Shown one piece after another: positions 46,946 to 56,699 of a stretch of 64,000 bases of DNA. The stretch spans positions 15,001 to 79,000 of the forward strand of contig NZ_CP040396.1 in the NCBI RefSeq assembly GCF_005577435.1, given 5' to 3'. Numbering within the stretch: position 1 is the stretch's first letter; every line of letters starts with the position of its first letter. Under the pieces are notes generated by a model. It was given only the letters and a program-made list of their open reading frames with translations, did no database searches and had not been told where the DNA came from. The DNA is from Paenibacillus algicola (GTDB taxonomy: Bacteria > Bacillota > Bacilli > Paenibacillales > Paenibacillaceae). The position numbers were made by a program, and so were the translations under genes.

Positions 46946-47884
46946 GTGGAAGCTTTAGCACTGGAGCGTAAAGCCGAACAGAACCGGGAGTTACGCGAAC
47001 GCTTAATCCAATTGAAGAAAGAACGCAACGCTATTATTCTGGCGCATTATTATCAGCGCGATGAAATACAGGAAGTCGCAGATTTTCGGGGAGATTCCTT
47101 CCTATTAGCACAGAAAGCCGCACAAACCGACGCAGACACCATCGTATTTTGCGGTGTGCATTTTATGGGTGAAAGCGCAAAAATTCTAGCCCCGAACAAA
47201 ACCGTGCTCATCCCGGATGAGCGCGCAGGCTGTCCGATGGCTGACATGGTGAATGTGGATGGACTGCGCAAGCTGAAGGCACAGCACCCTAACGCCAAGG
47301 TCGTGACTTACATTAACTCCTCGGCGGAGATTAAAGCAGAAACCGACATCTGCTGCACGTCCTCCAATGCGGTAAAAGTCATTCAGTCTGTAGATTCTGA
47401 TGAAATCATCTGGGTACCGGATAAGAACCTCGGTCATTATGTACAGCAGCATACGGACAAGAAGATGATTATTTGGGAAGGATACTGCAACACGCATGAT
47501 ATGCTGACCGTCAAAGATGTCATGGAGATGAAGGCCAAGTATCCAGGGGCGGAGTTTGTCGTTCATCCGGAATGCCGGCCAGAGGTTGTGGAGCTGGGTG
47601 ATTTCGTAGGCAGCACGACGGCTATTTTGGAATATTGCAAGAATTCTCCGGCGAAGGAATTTATCGTGGGTACCGAGGATGGAACTGGCTATCAGCTTCG
47701 GGTAGATAGTCCGGATAAAGCATTTCATTTTGCTACCAAGTTTCTCGTATGTCCGAATATGAAGGTCAATAATTTGAAGAAGCTGGTGAAATGCCTGGAA
47801 ACGATGAAGCCGCAAATTTACGTTCCGCCGGCCGTAGCCGATAAGGCACGGGCATCGCTCGAACGCATGCTGCAGGTGAAATAG
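46946..47884 (+). CDS. nadA: quinolinate synthase A
   Basis: The 312-aa enzyme condenses iminoaspartate with dihydroxyacetone phosphate. Candidate ligands for the [4Fe-4S] cluster are the Cys in VFCGVHFMGE, HPECRPEV and FLVCPNM. It also has AHYYQRDEIQEVAD near the N-terminus. The start is GTG at 46946 after GGGAGAGGG; the longer frame from 46841 begins inside the promoter and was rejected. It is followed one base later by nadB. Confidence 0.96.
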   Translation: MEALALERKAEQNRELRERLIQLKKERNAIILAHYYQRDEIQEVADFRGDSFLLAQKAAQTDADTIVFCGVHFMGESAKILAPNKTVLIPDERAGCPMADMVNVDGLRKLKAQHPNAKVVTYINSSAEIKAETDICCTSSNAVKVIQSVDSDEIIWVPDKNLGHYVQQHTDKKMIIWEGYCNTHDMLTVKDVMEMKAKYPGAEFVVHPECRPEVVELGDFVGSTTAILEYCKNSPAKEFIVGTEDGTGYQLRVDSPDKAFHFATKFLVCPNMKVNNLKKLVKCLETMKPQIYVPPAVADKARASLERMLQVK

Positions 47885-47885
47885 G

Positions 47886-49538
47886 ATGAACGGTGCTGTC
47901 ATCGACCCCTCAAAGGCTCCCGTTATTCCTCCGTTTCTCGTTGATGTAGACTGGAGCAATCTTCCGGTGGTGACCACCGATTGTATTGTCATCGGTTCAG
48001 GGATAGCAGGTCTGTATACGGCTATTGAGCTTGCGAAGGACCGCCAGGTACTGCTCATTACGAAGAAGACGCTAATGGAGAGCAATACCCGGTATGCCCA
48101 GGGCGGCATTGCTGCCGTGACGGCAGAGGATGATTCCCCGATCTATCACCGGCAGGACACGCTGCTTGCAGGGGCAGGGCTCTGTTCCTCGGCAGCCGTT
48201 GACGTGCTCGTTCATGAGGGACCCGAAGGCGTAAAGGAGCTTATCCGTCTGGGTACCCTGTTTGATGAGGAGAACGGCGTACTGGCACTCACCCGGGAAG
48301 GGGCTCACAGTCACCGGCGAATTCTTCATGCCAATGGAGATGCAACAGGACATGAGATTGTGCGAGCACTCTCCGACAAGGTTCAAAGCCATCCTCGGGT
48401 AGAGGTATGGGACGATCATTTTGCGATTGATCTTGTCACCCGGAGCGGAGCCTGTCTCGGAGCGCTGGTGCAGATGCCGGATGGAAGCCGCACCTTTGTA
48501 CGCGGCGAAGCCACCGTGCTGTGCTCAGGCGGTTCCGGTCAGCTGTATCGATATACGACGAATCCGGAGGTGGCGACCTCCGATGGGGTGGCTATGGCTT
48601 ACCGAGCAGGGGCTACGGTCCGCGACATGGAGTTTATTCAGTTTCATCCGACGGCGTTAAGCTATCCCGGTGCACCGCGCTTTTTAATCTCGGAAGCGGT
48701 GCGGGGTGAAGGAGCCTTCTTGCGCAACATTAAAGGCGAGCGCTTCATGCACCGGTATCATGAGCTGCTGGAGCTCGCTCCCCGCGATATTGTCGCTCGG
48801 GCGATCGTCAGCGAAATGGAGGAAACCCGATCCACATTCGTCTATCTGGACATTACGCATGAATCTGCGGAAATGATCAAGCATCGTTTCCCCACTATAT
48901 ATGAAACCTGCATGCGGTACGGCCTGGATCTGACTAGTGACTGGATTCCGGTTTCTCCTGCTGCGCATTATATGATGGGCGGTGTCAAAACCGATCTGCA
49001 CGGCGAAAGCAGTCTTTCACGCCTGTTTGCATGCGGTGAGGTATCCTCCACCGGTGTGCACGGAGCCAACCGGCTCGCCAGCAATTCCTTGTCGGAAGCG
49101 CTGGTGTACGGACGACGGATTGCAGAAGCCATCCGCAGGCTGTCTCCACTGGAGGAAGGCCTTCAGCCGGAGGCCTTCAGCTGGGAGCGCAGAGAGCTGG
49201 CTTCCCAGCCTATTGTCGAGCGGCGCCTCAAGCTGCAAAAGGTCATGGTGCGCTACGCCGGACTTCGACGGACCCAGGAAACGCTGCTTCGCGCGATGGA
49301 GGAGCTGAAGCGTCAGCTGCCGCTGCTGCACTCGGTGCTGACCCGGCGGGAGGAGTATGAGTTTGCGAACCTGCTCACCAGCTCCCTGCTCGTCATCCAG
49401 GGAGCTCTTTACCGCGAGGAAAGCCGCGGAGCTCATTATCGGGAGGATTTCCCGGAGCGAGATGATATGAAGTGGCGCAAGCACATTGTACAGGGCCGCG
49501 ATCAAGGAATGACGGAGGAAATCAGTGATGATGTTTAA
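47886..49538 (+). CDS. nadB: L-aspartate oxidase
   Basis: The 550-aa FAD enzyme oxidises aspartate to iminoaspartate for NadA. It has the FAD-binding CIVIGSGIAGLYTAIEL, NTRYAQGGIAAV, REGAHSHRRILH and GVHGANRLASNSLSEALVYG. It sits one base after nadA and overlaps nadC by 11 bases, so the three are one operon. In B. subtilis the nad genes lie elsewhere. Confidence 0.97.
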   Translation: MNGAVIDPSKAPVIPPFLVDVDWSNLPVVTTDCIVIGSGIAGLYTAIELAKDRQVLLITKKTLMESNTRYAQGGIAAVTAEDDSPIYHRQDTLLAGAGLCSSAAVDVLVHEGPEGVKELIRLGTLFDEENGVLALTREGAHSHRRILHANGDATGHEIVRALSDKVQSHPRVEVWDDHFAIDLVTRSGACLGALVQMPDGSRTFVRGEATVLCSGGSGQLYRYTTNPEVATSDGVAMAYRAGATVRDMEFIQFHPTALSYPGAPRFLISEAVRGEGAFLRNIKGERFMHRYHELLELAPRDIVARAIVSEMEETRSTFVYLDITHESAEMIKHRFPTIYETCMRYGLDLTSDWIPVSPAAHYMMGGVKTDLHGESSLSRLFACGEVSSTGVHGANRLASNSLSEALVYGRRIAEAIRRLSPLEEGLQPEAFSWERRELASQPIVERRLKLQKVMVRYAGLRRTQETLLRAMEELKRQLPLLHSVLTRREEYEFANLLTSSLLVIQGALYREESRGAHYREDFPERDDMKWRKHIVQGRDQGMTEEISDDV

Positions 49539-50400
49539 CGGATATAATGAAAATCTGGCTGCAGATATACGCTCTTGGCTGCGCGAGGACGTCGGCTCCG
49601 GCGATATTACCACCTTGTCTACAATTCCGCCGGGCCACGAGTCTAAGGGAGTCATCCATGCCAAGGAAGACGGTGTGGTGGCCGGAATGCCTGCCGCAAA
49701 GCTGGTGTTCGAGATTGTAGATAAAGACCTTGTGTTTCACGCGCATGTTGAGGATGGACAGGAAGTCAAGAAGGGCGATATTCTGGCGATCGTTGAGGGC
49801 AGTACGCACCATATTCTGACCGGTGAACGGCTCGCTCTGAATTTACTGCAGCGTCTCTCGGGCATTGCTACAAAGACACGTGCATTCGTGAATGCCCTGC
49901 AGGGCCTGCCAACCCGTCTCGTCGATACACGCAAGACGACACCGGGTCACCGGATGCTTGAGAAGTATGCCGTACGGATCGGCGGCGGGGGTAATCACCG
50001 CTTTGGCTTGTATGATGCCGTCATGATCAAGGACAATCATATTAAGGGCGCAGGCAGCATTGGGGATGCGGTATCCAGATCCCGCAGCGTCATTCCGCAC
50101 ACGATGAAGATTGAGGTGGAGACGGAGTCCATCGCGCAGGTGCAGGAGGCTCTTGCGGCGGGGGCCGATATTATCATGCTTGATAATATGGATGATTCGC
50201 AGATGAAGGAGGCCGTGAGCCTCATTAAGGGACATTCCCCGCACGTGATGACCGAGGCTTCCGGCAATGTCACGCTGGAGACAGTGCGGCAGATCGCATC
50301 AAGCGGAGTGGATGTTATTTCTGTCGGCCGGTTAACCTACTCTTTTCAGAGCCTGGACATCAGTCTGGATCTCAATGGCAAAAAAGGGGGTACCGCATGA
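49528..50400 (+). CDS. nadC: nicotinate-nucleotide pyrophosphorylase (carboxylating)
   Basis: The 290-aa quinolinate phosphoribosyltransferase makes NaMN from quinolinate and PRPP. Key segments are WLREDVGSGDITT, LLQRLSGIAT, DTRKTTPGHR, GGGGNHRFGLYDAVMIKDNH and IMLDNMD. GGAGG is 9 bases before ATG 49528; GTG 49525 and ATG 49531 are alternatives. Overlaps nadB upstream and coaX downstream (ATGA). Confidence 0.97.
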   Translation: MMFNGYNENLAADIRSWLREDVGSGDITTLSTIPPGHESKGVIHAKEDGVVAGMPAAKLVFEIVDKDLVFHAHVEDGQEVKKGDILAIVEGSTHHILTGERLALNLLQRLSGIATKTRAFVNALQGLPTRLVDTRKTTPGHRMLEKYAVRIGGGGNHRFGLYDAVMIKDNHIKGAGSIGDAVSRSRSVIPHTMKIEVETESIAQVQEALAAGADIIMLDNMDDSQMKEAVSLIKGHSPHVMTEASGNVTLETVRQIASSGVDVISVGRLTYSFQSLDISLDLNGKKGGTA

Positions 50401-51167
50401 TTCTCGTCGTCGATATCGGAAATACGAATATTGTGCTCGGCATTTATGAGCACAAAGAGCTGCTGCATCATTTTCGAATCAGTACCTCCCGTCAATCTAC
50501 AGTAGATGAGTATGGTGTGCTGATTCATAATCTGTTTCAGATGTCCCAAATCTCGGTAAACGACATAGAAGGGGTTATTGTCTCGTCCGTAGTGCCGCCG
50601 TTAATTCCGGTGGTGGAAGAGATGTGCCGTAAATATATGAGTCAGGATCCCCTGATCGTCGGCCCCGGCATCAAGACAGGGCTGAATTTGCGCAATGACA
50701 ATCCGCGCGAGGTCGGAGCGGACCGTATTGTCAATGCTGTGGCCGCCGTTGAAAAATATGGCGGCGGGCCGCTGATCGTCGTTGACTTCGGAACAGCTAC
50801 GACGTTCGATTGTATTGACGCCAGCGGCAGCTATCTGGGTGGGGCCATTGTTCCGGGGGTCGGCATTGCGGCGGAAGCGCTCGTGCAGCGGGCGTCAAAG
50901 CTGCCCCGCATTGAGCTGGAGAAGCCCAAGAAGGCGATTGGCCGCAACACCGTGCATGCTATGCAATCCGGGATGATTTTTGGCTATGCGGGACAGGTCG
51001 AGGGTCTGGTAAGGCGCATAAAAGCCGAGCTGGGAACGGACAATGTTAAGGTTATCGCAACCGGCGGACTGGCAGAGCTGATCTCGGGAGAAACCCATTG
51101 TATTGACGATATTGATCCGCTCCTGACCCTCGATGGGCTGCGGATTATTTACGAACGAAACGAATAA
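50397..51167 (+). CDS. coaX: type III pantothenate kinase
   Basis: The 256-aa protein catalyses the first step of CoA synthesis. It has the ASKHA motifs VVDIGNTNIVLG at the N-terminus, GADRIVNAVAA and VVDFGTATTFDCID. It is translationally coupled to nadC by ATGA, so NAD and CoA cofactor genes share a transcript. ftsH and hslO flank coaX in B. subtilis; here the nad genes are inserted between ftsH and coaX. Confidence 0.97.
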   Translation: MILVVDIGNTNIVLGIYEHKELLHHFRISTSRQSTVDEYGVLIHNLFQMSQISVNDIEGVIVSSVVPPLIPVVEEMCRKYMSQDPLIVGPGIKTGLNLRNDNPREVGADRIVNAVAAVEKYGGGPLIVVDFGTATTFDCIDASGSYLGGAIVPGVGIAAEALVQRASKLPRIELEKPKKAIGRNTVHAMQSGMIFGYAGQVEGLVRRIKAELGTDNVKVIATGGLAELISGETHCIDDIDPLLTLDGLRIIYERNE

Positions 51168-51253
51168 GTGCTGCAGGGAACGCAACGAACAGGGACTTCA
51201 AGGAGTTATATATAAAGAAGAGCATGAGCTAACGACTCAAAAGGAGGCTGAAG

Positions 51254-52138
51254 ATGGATAACAGCATAGACCGCATTCTCCGCGGAACGGCCATGAACGG
51301 TAAGGTCCGGGCATTTGCCGTACGGACGACCGATCTGGTTGAGGAGCTGCGACGCAGACATGATACTTTTCCCGTCGTAACAGCCGCATTAGGAAGAACG
51401 GCGTCCGCCGCTGCCATGATGGGCGCTATGATGAAAGGGGAAGAGCGGCTCAGCATTCAGGTGAGGGGCGATGGACCGATTGGTCTGATTGCGGCTGAAG
51501 CCAATGCCCGAGGCGAGGTGCGCGGTTATGTGAATAACCCGCATGTGGAGATGACGAACATCCGTCCCGGCAAAATGAATGTCGCTGCTGCAGTAGGCAC
51601 GAGTGGATATATCCACGTGATCAAGGATCTCGGCCTTAAAGAGCCCTACCGTGGCAGTATACCGATCGTGTCCGGTGAGCTGGCGGAGGATTTCACATAT
51701 TACTTCGCCGTATCCGAGCAGACCAATTCTGCAGTCAGTCTGGGCGTGCTGGTATCCCCGGACTATACGGTAGCCAATGCCGGCGGCTTTATTATTCAGC
51801 TGCTGCCCGGCATTACGGATGAGGAAATCGGGACTATTGAAAAAGCTATTCAGGACATTCCACCGATCACGACATTGCTGGAGGAAGGGCTTGAGCTGGA
51901 AGACATTCTGAAGCGGCTGCTGCCCGACATTACGATTCTGGAGGAGACGAAGGTAAGCTTTACCTGCGACTGCTCCCGTGAACGGGTGGAGCGCGCGCTG
52001 ATCAGCATGGGTGAGGGCGAGCTGCAGGCGATGATTGATGAGGACCGGAAGGCCGAGGTGACCTGTCACTTCTGTAATGAGGCCTATACATTTGATGAGG
52101 AAGAATTGATAGCCGTTTTACAACGGGCGAAATCTTAA
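51254..52138 (+). CDS. hslO: redox-regulated chaperone Hsp33
   Basis: The 294-aa protein has the conserved C-terminal zinc switch FTCDCSRERV...EVTCHFCNEAY (four Cys). Oxidation releases zinc and activates holdase function. The N-terminal core contains RGTAMNGKVRAFAV and LSIQVRGDGPIG. AAAGGAGG precedes the ATG. Confidence 0.97.
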   Translation: MDNSIDRILRGTAMNGKVRAFAVRTTDLVEELRRRHDTFPVVTAALGRTASAAAMMGAMMKGEERLSIQVRGDGPIGLIAAEANARGEVRGYVNNPHVEMTNIRPGKMNVAAAVGTSGYIHVIKDLGLKEPYRGSIPIVSGELAEDFTYYFAVSEQTNSAVSLGVLVSPDYTVANAGGFIIQLLPGITDEEIGTIEKAIQDIPPITTLLEEGLELEDILKRLLPDITILEETKVSFTCDCSRERVERALISMGEGELQAMIDEDRKAEVTCHFCNEAYTFDEEELIAVLQRAKS

Positions 52139-52158
52139 AGATATGGGATGAGCAGCCG

Positions 52159-53109
52159 ATGACGAAACAGGAAAAGGCACTGTGGGCAGCTGTAATGGTT
52201 CTGTCAGCAGGTTTGCTTTTTATGGGGAGCTGGATGGTGTTCTCGGGGGCTCTGTCGCGGGAGGGCTTGTCCAGAGAGGAAGGCAGCGGCTCATCGGCCG
52301 TAGCCATGGTGCAGGAGCAGGCAATCACGGAAGAAGCGTGGAGCCGTGAGCTGAAGCGGAGATACGGCAGCGAAGTGCTGCTGACGATGATGAACCGCCA
52401 GGTCGCTGCGCTGGAAGCGGAGCAGGCCAATATCACGGTAGCTCCGGAGGAGATTGAACAGGAGCTGGATCGGATGGCTCAGTCCTACGGCTCCCGGGAA
52501 CGTTTCCTGGAGGCTATGGCACAGCTGGGCTTGTCCGAAGAGGTGCTGAAGGAAGAGACCGAATACCGGCTGCTGCTGGAGAAAATTGCAACGGCAGACG
52601 TCAAGGTCAGCTCTAGCGAAATTGATCAATATCTAGAGGACCATCCGGATCAATTCGTGCCCAAGAAGCAGCTGGATTTGTCGCTGATCAAGGTGGAGGA
52701 GGAGCCACTGGCGAATGAGCTGCTGGACCGTCTGGAGGACGGTGAGGATTTTGCAGCTCTTGCTGCCGAGCACTCGATCGACGAATACACGAGAGAAGAC
52801 GGCGGCCGGCTGGGACTGATTGAAGAGGATGATCCTTTTCAGCCGCAAGAGCTGATGGAGACCGTGCTGGAGCTGAGCAGCGGCGATATCGCAGGACCGA
52901 TTGCGCTGGAGGACGGCTTTGGTATTGTATATGTCAAAAGAATTCTCGTGCCGGCAGCGCCAGATCCGAAGCTCACTCGTGAGACCGTCCGCAGACAGCT
53001 GGCTCTGGAGCGTTCCGAATCCTTAAGTCAGCTGGAGCAGCGGCTCCGCAGCAAATATGAAGCCCGGATGCTGGCAGGGGCGTCGCCCGCGCCATTCCGG
53101 CAACCGTAA
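52159..53109 (+). CDS. yacD: membrane-anchored peptidyl-prolyl isomerase (YacD-like)
   Basis: The 316-aa protein has one N-terminal transmembrane helix (residues about 8-30), a SurA-like helical part and a parvulin (PpiC) domain at about 170-270 (LDLSLIKVEEEP, DFAALAAEHSID, GGRLGLIEED, FGIVYVKRI). It lacks a lipobox, unlike the PrsA-type protein at 29.5 kb. It is expected to assist folding outside the membrane. It follows hslO by 20 bases, as in B. subtilis, and precedes cysK. Confidence 0.88.
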   Translation: MTKQEKALWAAVMVLSAGLLFMGSWMVFSGALSREGLSREEGSGSSAVAMVQEQAITEEAWSRELKRRYGSEVLLTMMNRQVAALEAEQANITVAPEEIEQELDRMAQSYGSRERFLEAMAQLGLSEEVLKEETEYRLLLEKIATADVKVSSSEIDQYLEDHPDQFVPKKQLDLSLIKVEEEPLANELLDRLEDGEDFAALAAEHSIDEYTREDGGRLGLIEEDDPFQPQELMETVLELSSGDIAGPIALEDGFGIVYVKRILVPAAPDPKLTRETVRRQLALERSESLSQLEQRLRSKYEARMLAGASPAPFRQP

Positions 53110-53155
53110 AACAGGCCTTTGCAGCTTATTTCTCCGGCTGCCAAGGCCTGTTTCG
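53108..53155 (+). terminator. terminator after yacD
   Basis: AAACAGGCCTT/AAGGCCTGTTT with an inner GCAGC/GCTGC stem; the T-tail is short. Confidence 0.75.
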
Positions 53156-53183
53156 TATGGAGACTTCCTGTGATTTTAGGTTG

Positions 53184-53212
53184 TTGACACAGGACAGAAT
53201 CGTTGATAATAT
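53184..53212 (+). promoter_or_regulatory. candidate sigma-A promoter of cysK
   Basis: A perfect TTGACA (53184-53189), 17-bp spacer and a weak -10 TAATAT (53207-53212). About 100 bases of AT-rich leader follow. I found no T-box or S-box in it. Confidence 0.55.
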
Positions 53213-53316
53213 GGAGTTACAAAACCTAGCGTTTTACTCGGATATTAATGAAATTATTCATGCAATAAATAAAGATACGAATGCAGTGGAATATATCATA
53301 CAGGGAGGCAGTTACC

Positions 53317-54255
53317 ATGGCTAAAGTCGTTAATAACGTAACGGAATTGATCGGAGGAACACCGCTGGTTCGCTTGAACCGTCTGGTGGAGGAAGGCAGC
53401 GCAGAGATTTATCTGAAGCTGGAATACCAGAATCCCGGCTCCAGCGTCAAGGACCGGATCGCGGTCAGCATCGTGGAAGAAGCCGAGAAGGAAGGCAAGC
53501 TGAAGGCGGGCGACACCATTGTTGAGGCAACGAGCGGCAACACAGGGATCGGCATTGCGATGGTTGCGGCAGCCAAGGGCTACAGAGCGGTTATTGTAAT
53601 GCCGGAAACGATGAGCCTGGAGCGTCGTAACCTGCTGCGTGCTTACGGCGCAGAGCTGGTGCTGACACCTGGATCTGAAGGCATGAACGGCGCGGTGAAG
53701 AAGGCCGAGGAGCTGGTTCGCAGCAATCCTTCCTACTTCATGGCAGAGCAGTTCCGCAATCAGGCGAACGTGAAGATTCACCGTGAAACGACAGGGCCGG
53801 AAATTGTGGAGGCGATTCAATCCGTGGGCGGCAGTCTGGATGCATTCGTAGCCGGCATCGGCACGGGCGGAACGATCTCGGGCGCTGGTGAAGTGCTGAA
53901 GAACGCGTTCCCGGATGTGAAGATTTACGCAGTAGAGCCAGCAGCATCCCCAATTCTGGCGGGAGGCCAGCCGGGTCCGCATAAGATTCAAGGTATCGGT
54001 GCGAACTTCATTCCGGAGATTTTGAACCGTGACATTTACGATGAGATTATCCATGTCGAGAACGATGATGCTTTCGAGACGGCACGCCGTGTTGCCAAAG
54101 AAGAAGGCGTACTGGCCGGCATTTCCTCCGGGGCTGCGGTACACGCTGCACTGAAGGTTGCCAAGCAGCTTGGCGAAGGCAAGCGCGTCGTTGTTATTAT
54201 TCCGAGTAACGGTGAGCGTTACCTGAGCACACCGCTGTATAACTTTGAATCCTAA
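53317..54255 (+). CDS. cysK: cysteine synthase (O-acetylserine sulfhydrylase)
   Basis: The 312-aa PLP enzyme makes cysteine from O-acetylserine and sulfide. The Schiff-base Lys45 is in NPGSSVKDR. Also seen are the substrate loop [10 protein letters not shown], the phosphate loop [10 protein letters not shown] and [11 protein letters not shown]. The start follows GGGAGG by about 9 bases; the frame extends back 12 codons without a ribosome site. Confidence 0.97.
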   Translation: MAKVVNNVTELIGGTPLVRLNRLVEEGSAEIYLKLEYQNPGSSVKDRIAVSIVEEAEKEGKLKAGDTIVEATSGNTGIGIAMVAAAKGYRAVIVMPETMSLERRNLLRAYGAELVLTPGSEGMNGAVKKAEELVRSNPSYFMAEQFRNQANVKIHRETTGPEIVEAIQSVGGSLDAFVAGIGTGGTISGAGEVLKNAFPDVKIYAVEPAASPILAGGQPGPHKIQGIGANFIPEILNRDIYDEIIHVENDDAFETARRVAKEEGVLAGISSGAAVHAALKVAKQLGEGKRVVVIIPSNGERYLSTPLYNFES

Positions 54256-54271
54256 TTGCACTTAAATTTAT

Positions 54272-54318
54272 AGAGAAACAGCCTTCAATGCAGGACGCAT
54301 TGAAGGCTTTGTTTCTTT
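54272..54318 (+). terminator. cysK terminator
   Basis: A long stem GAAACA-GCCTTCAATGC / GCATTGAAGGC-TTTGTTTC followed by TTT. Confidence 0.88.
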
Positions 54319-54464
54319 CCCGGGGGTTCGGATGGGGCAGCGCCGGAATGGACATTGTATAGAGAACAAGGCGTAAGCTGCTTACTGCGGGGTTTTCAAG
54401 CTGGACGGGATGAAGTATACTGACAGGCAACAGACAGCATTTTTCACGGATAGGGAGGAAAGGC

Positions 54465-56105
54465 ATGGAACGAACAACAAAGCTGGCCGAATGGTTAAAT
54501 TGGGTGGAGGAAGGCTGGACCATGCTGCCTTATTTAGCAGGAGGGAACAAGGTCTATCCCGAGCTGCCAGAAACATGGACCCCGGCCTGGCAGGCCTCCT
54601 CTCCCTATTCGTTCGTGCTGGAGAGCGGAAAGAGCGGAAGATACACCTATGTAGGGACAGATCCGGTGTCAGTGCTTACCGGTAAAGGCACGGAAGCGAA
54701 GGTGCTGGATCTGCGCACTGGAGAGTCGAAGCCGCTTCACGGCGATCCGCTGCCGCTGCTGGAGCAGTGGATGCGTCCGTACCGGGCACCACGCACTCCC
54801 GGTTGGCCGGATTTCCGGGGCGGTTGTGCCGGCTTCCTCGGCTATGATGTCATCCGCTCACTGGAGCAGCTTCCGGTTATTGCCAGCGATGACGCCGGCT
54901 TCCCCGATTATTTGTGGATGCGGATGGAGTCGCAGTGGATCTATGATCATCAGGAGCATGCGCTGTACTGCGCTGTTCATATCCCATGGAAGCCGGATGA
55001 GGGAAGCAAGGACAGCTTAAACGGGGACAGTCTGCAGCCAGCAGAACACCCCGCGGGATTCCCGTTAACTGCGGAGGATAAGATGAAGCTGCAGCTTCTA
55101 TATGAGCAAGCTGAGGCTAAAGCGCAAAGCATGCTTAAGGCCTGGGAGCAGTGGATAACGGGAGATACTCAAGAGCGCTCTGCAGAGCAAGCCCTCACTG
55201 CCGCAAGACGTCAAAAAGCAGCGTCACTGCTGGTGCCAGAGGTGGCGGGCTGGGATGCGCTGGAGAGCCCTTTTTCCAAGGAGGCCTTTCAGCAGGCAGT
55301 TGAAGATATTCAGGAATATATCCGCAATGGAGATGTATTTCAGGTGAACCTCTCGCTTCGGCGTCACGTGAAGCTTAGGTCTCATCCTTCTCAAGTGTAT
55401 GAGTGGCTGCGCGTGCTCAATCCTTCACCTTACATGGGCTATTTGAATTCGCCGGGGTTTGCGCTGTCGAGCGCTTCGCCGGAGCTCTTGATCAAGCTGG
55501 ATGGCGGAAAGGTAACCGCGCGCCCGATTGCCGGTACCCGCCGGAGGGGTGCCACTCCACAAGAGGATGCCGCGATGGAGGCCGAGCTGCTGCAGACGGA
55601 GAAGGAACGGGCGGAGCATATCATGCTGGTCGATCTGGAGCGCAATGATATTGGACGTATTGCAGCCTATGGCTCGGTGAAGGTGCCGGAGCTGATGACG
55701 ATCGAGCGTTATTCGCACGTGATGCATCTGGTTTCTCAAGTGGAGGGACAGCTGGCCGAGGGGAAGCATGCTTATGACGTGATCGCTGCTGCCTTTCCCG
55801 GCGGAACGATCACCGGGGCCCCCAAGATCCGCACCATGGAAATTATCGAGGAGCTGGAGCCGGTCACAAGAGGTCCCTACACAGGGTCGATGGGCTGGAT
55901 CGATTATAATGGAGACATGGAGTTAAATATCATTATACGTACCTTAGCGGTCAAGGACGGAATCGGATATATTCAGGCGGGAGCCGGCATTGTCATTGAC
56001 TCCGAGCCTTACCGGGAATACCGCGAATGCCATAATAAGGCGAAGGCCTTGATCGCTGCCGTCATGTGCAGTGAAGAAGAGGCTGCAGCCGCAGCTTTAA
56101 GATAA
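54465..56105 (+). CDS. pabB: aminodeoxychorismate synthase component I
   Basis: The 546-aa chorismate-binding enzyme has FAFLGYDV-like GFLGYDVIRSLE, ALSSASPELLIKL, ARPIAGTRRRG, ERAEHIMLVDLERNDIGRI and the C-terminal GGTITGAPKIRTMEIIEELEP. With PabA it makes aminodeoxychorismate for folate. It has PIAGT where E. coli PabB has PIKGT, a TrpE-like feature; context (pabA, pabC, folP) decides for PabB. It is longer than B. subtilis PabB because of a hydrophilic insertion around residues 170-245. GGGAGGAAAGG precedes the ATG. Confidence 0.94.
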   Translation: MERTTKLAEWLNWVEEGWTMLPYLAGGNKVYPELPETWTPAWQASSPYSFVLESGKSGRYTYVGTDPVSVLTGKGTEAKVLDLRTGESKPLHGDPLPLLEQWMRPYRAPRTPGWPDFRGGCAGFLGYDVIRSLEQLPVIASDDAGFPDYLWMRMESQWIYDHQEHALYCAVHIPWKPDEGSKDSLNGDSLQPAEHPAGFPLTAEDKMKLQLLYEQAEAKAQSMLKAWEQWITGDTQERSAEQALTAARRQKAASLLVPEVAGWDALESPFSKEAFQQAVEDIQEYIRNGDVFQVNLSLRRHVKLRSHPSQVYEWLRVLNPSPYMGYLNSPGFALSSASPELLIKLDGGKVTARPIAGTRRRGATPQEDAAMEAELLQTEKERAEHIMLVDLERNDIGRIAAYGSVKVPELMTIERYSHVMHLVSQVEGQLAEGKHAYDVIAAAFPGGTITGAPKIRTMEIIEELEPVTRGPYTGSMGWIDYNGDMELNIIIRTLAVKDGIGYIQAGAGIVIDSEPYREYRECHNKAKALIAAVMCSEEEAAAAALR

Positions 56106-56117
56106 GGGGAGATAATC

Positions 56118-56699
56118 ATGATTCTGGTCATTGATAATTACGATTCTTTTACCTATAACCTGGTGCAATATTTGGGAGAGATTGGCGAAGAGGTTCAGGT
56201 GTACCGCAATGATGAAATTGATCTTGCCGGTATTGAAAAGCTCGCACCGGATCATATTCTGATCTCGCCGGGGCCGTGCACGCCGAATGAGGCCGGCATT
56301 AGCCTGGACGTGATTCAGCATTTTAAGGGCAGCATCCCTATTTTCGGCGTCTGTCTCGGTCATCAGGCGATCGGACAAGCATTTGGCGGCAACGTGATTC
56401 GGGCGGAGCGCTTGATGCATGGCAAGACCTCGCCTATTCATCATCATGGCACCTCGGTTTTCCAGGGTCTGAGCAATCCTTTTACTGCGACGAGATATCA
56501 CTCGCTGCTGGTGGAGAAGGAAAGTCTGCCTGACTGTCTGGAGGTTACAGCCTGGACCGAAGAGGGCGAAATTATGGGGCTGCGGCACAAGGAATATCCG
56601 ATCGAAGGCGTTCAGTTTCATCCGGAATCCATTATTACGGACCATGGCCATCAAATGCTGCGCAGCTTTCTGCAGAACAAGGCCGGCGCTCAGGCATGA
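56118..56699 (+). CDS. pabA: aminodeoxychorismate/anthranilate synthase glutamine amidotransferase
   Basis: The 193-aa class I amidotransferase has [31 protein letters not shown], the catalytic Cys in GVCLGHQAI and the His-Glu pair in VQFHPESI. In Bacillus the same subunit serves both PabB and TrpE, and the lack of a trp cluster here allows that. 12 bases separate it from pabB; it overlaps pabC by ATGA. Confidence 0.97.
   Translation: MILVIDNYDSFTYNLVQYLGEIGEEVQVYRNDEIDLAGIEKLAPDHILISPGPCTPNEAGISLDVIQHFKGSIPIFGVCLGHQAIGQAFGGNVIRAERLMHGKTSPIHHHGTSVFQGLSNPFTATRYHSLLVEKESLPDCLEVTAWTEEGEIMGLRHKEYPIEGVQFHPESIITDHGHQMLRSFLQNKAGAQA

Noticed and set aside
53213..53316. T-box or S-box riboswitch in the cysK leader
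   Set aside because: No T-box sequence (TGGNACCGCG), specifier-like stem or S-box core was seen; the leader is AT-rich and short.
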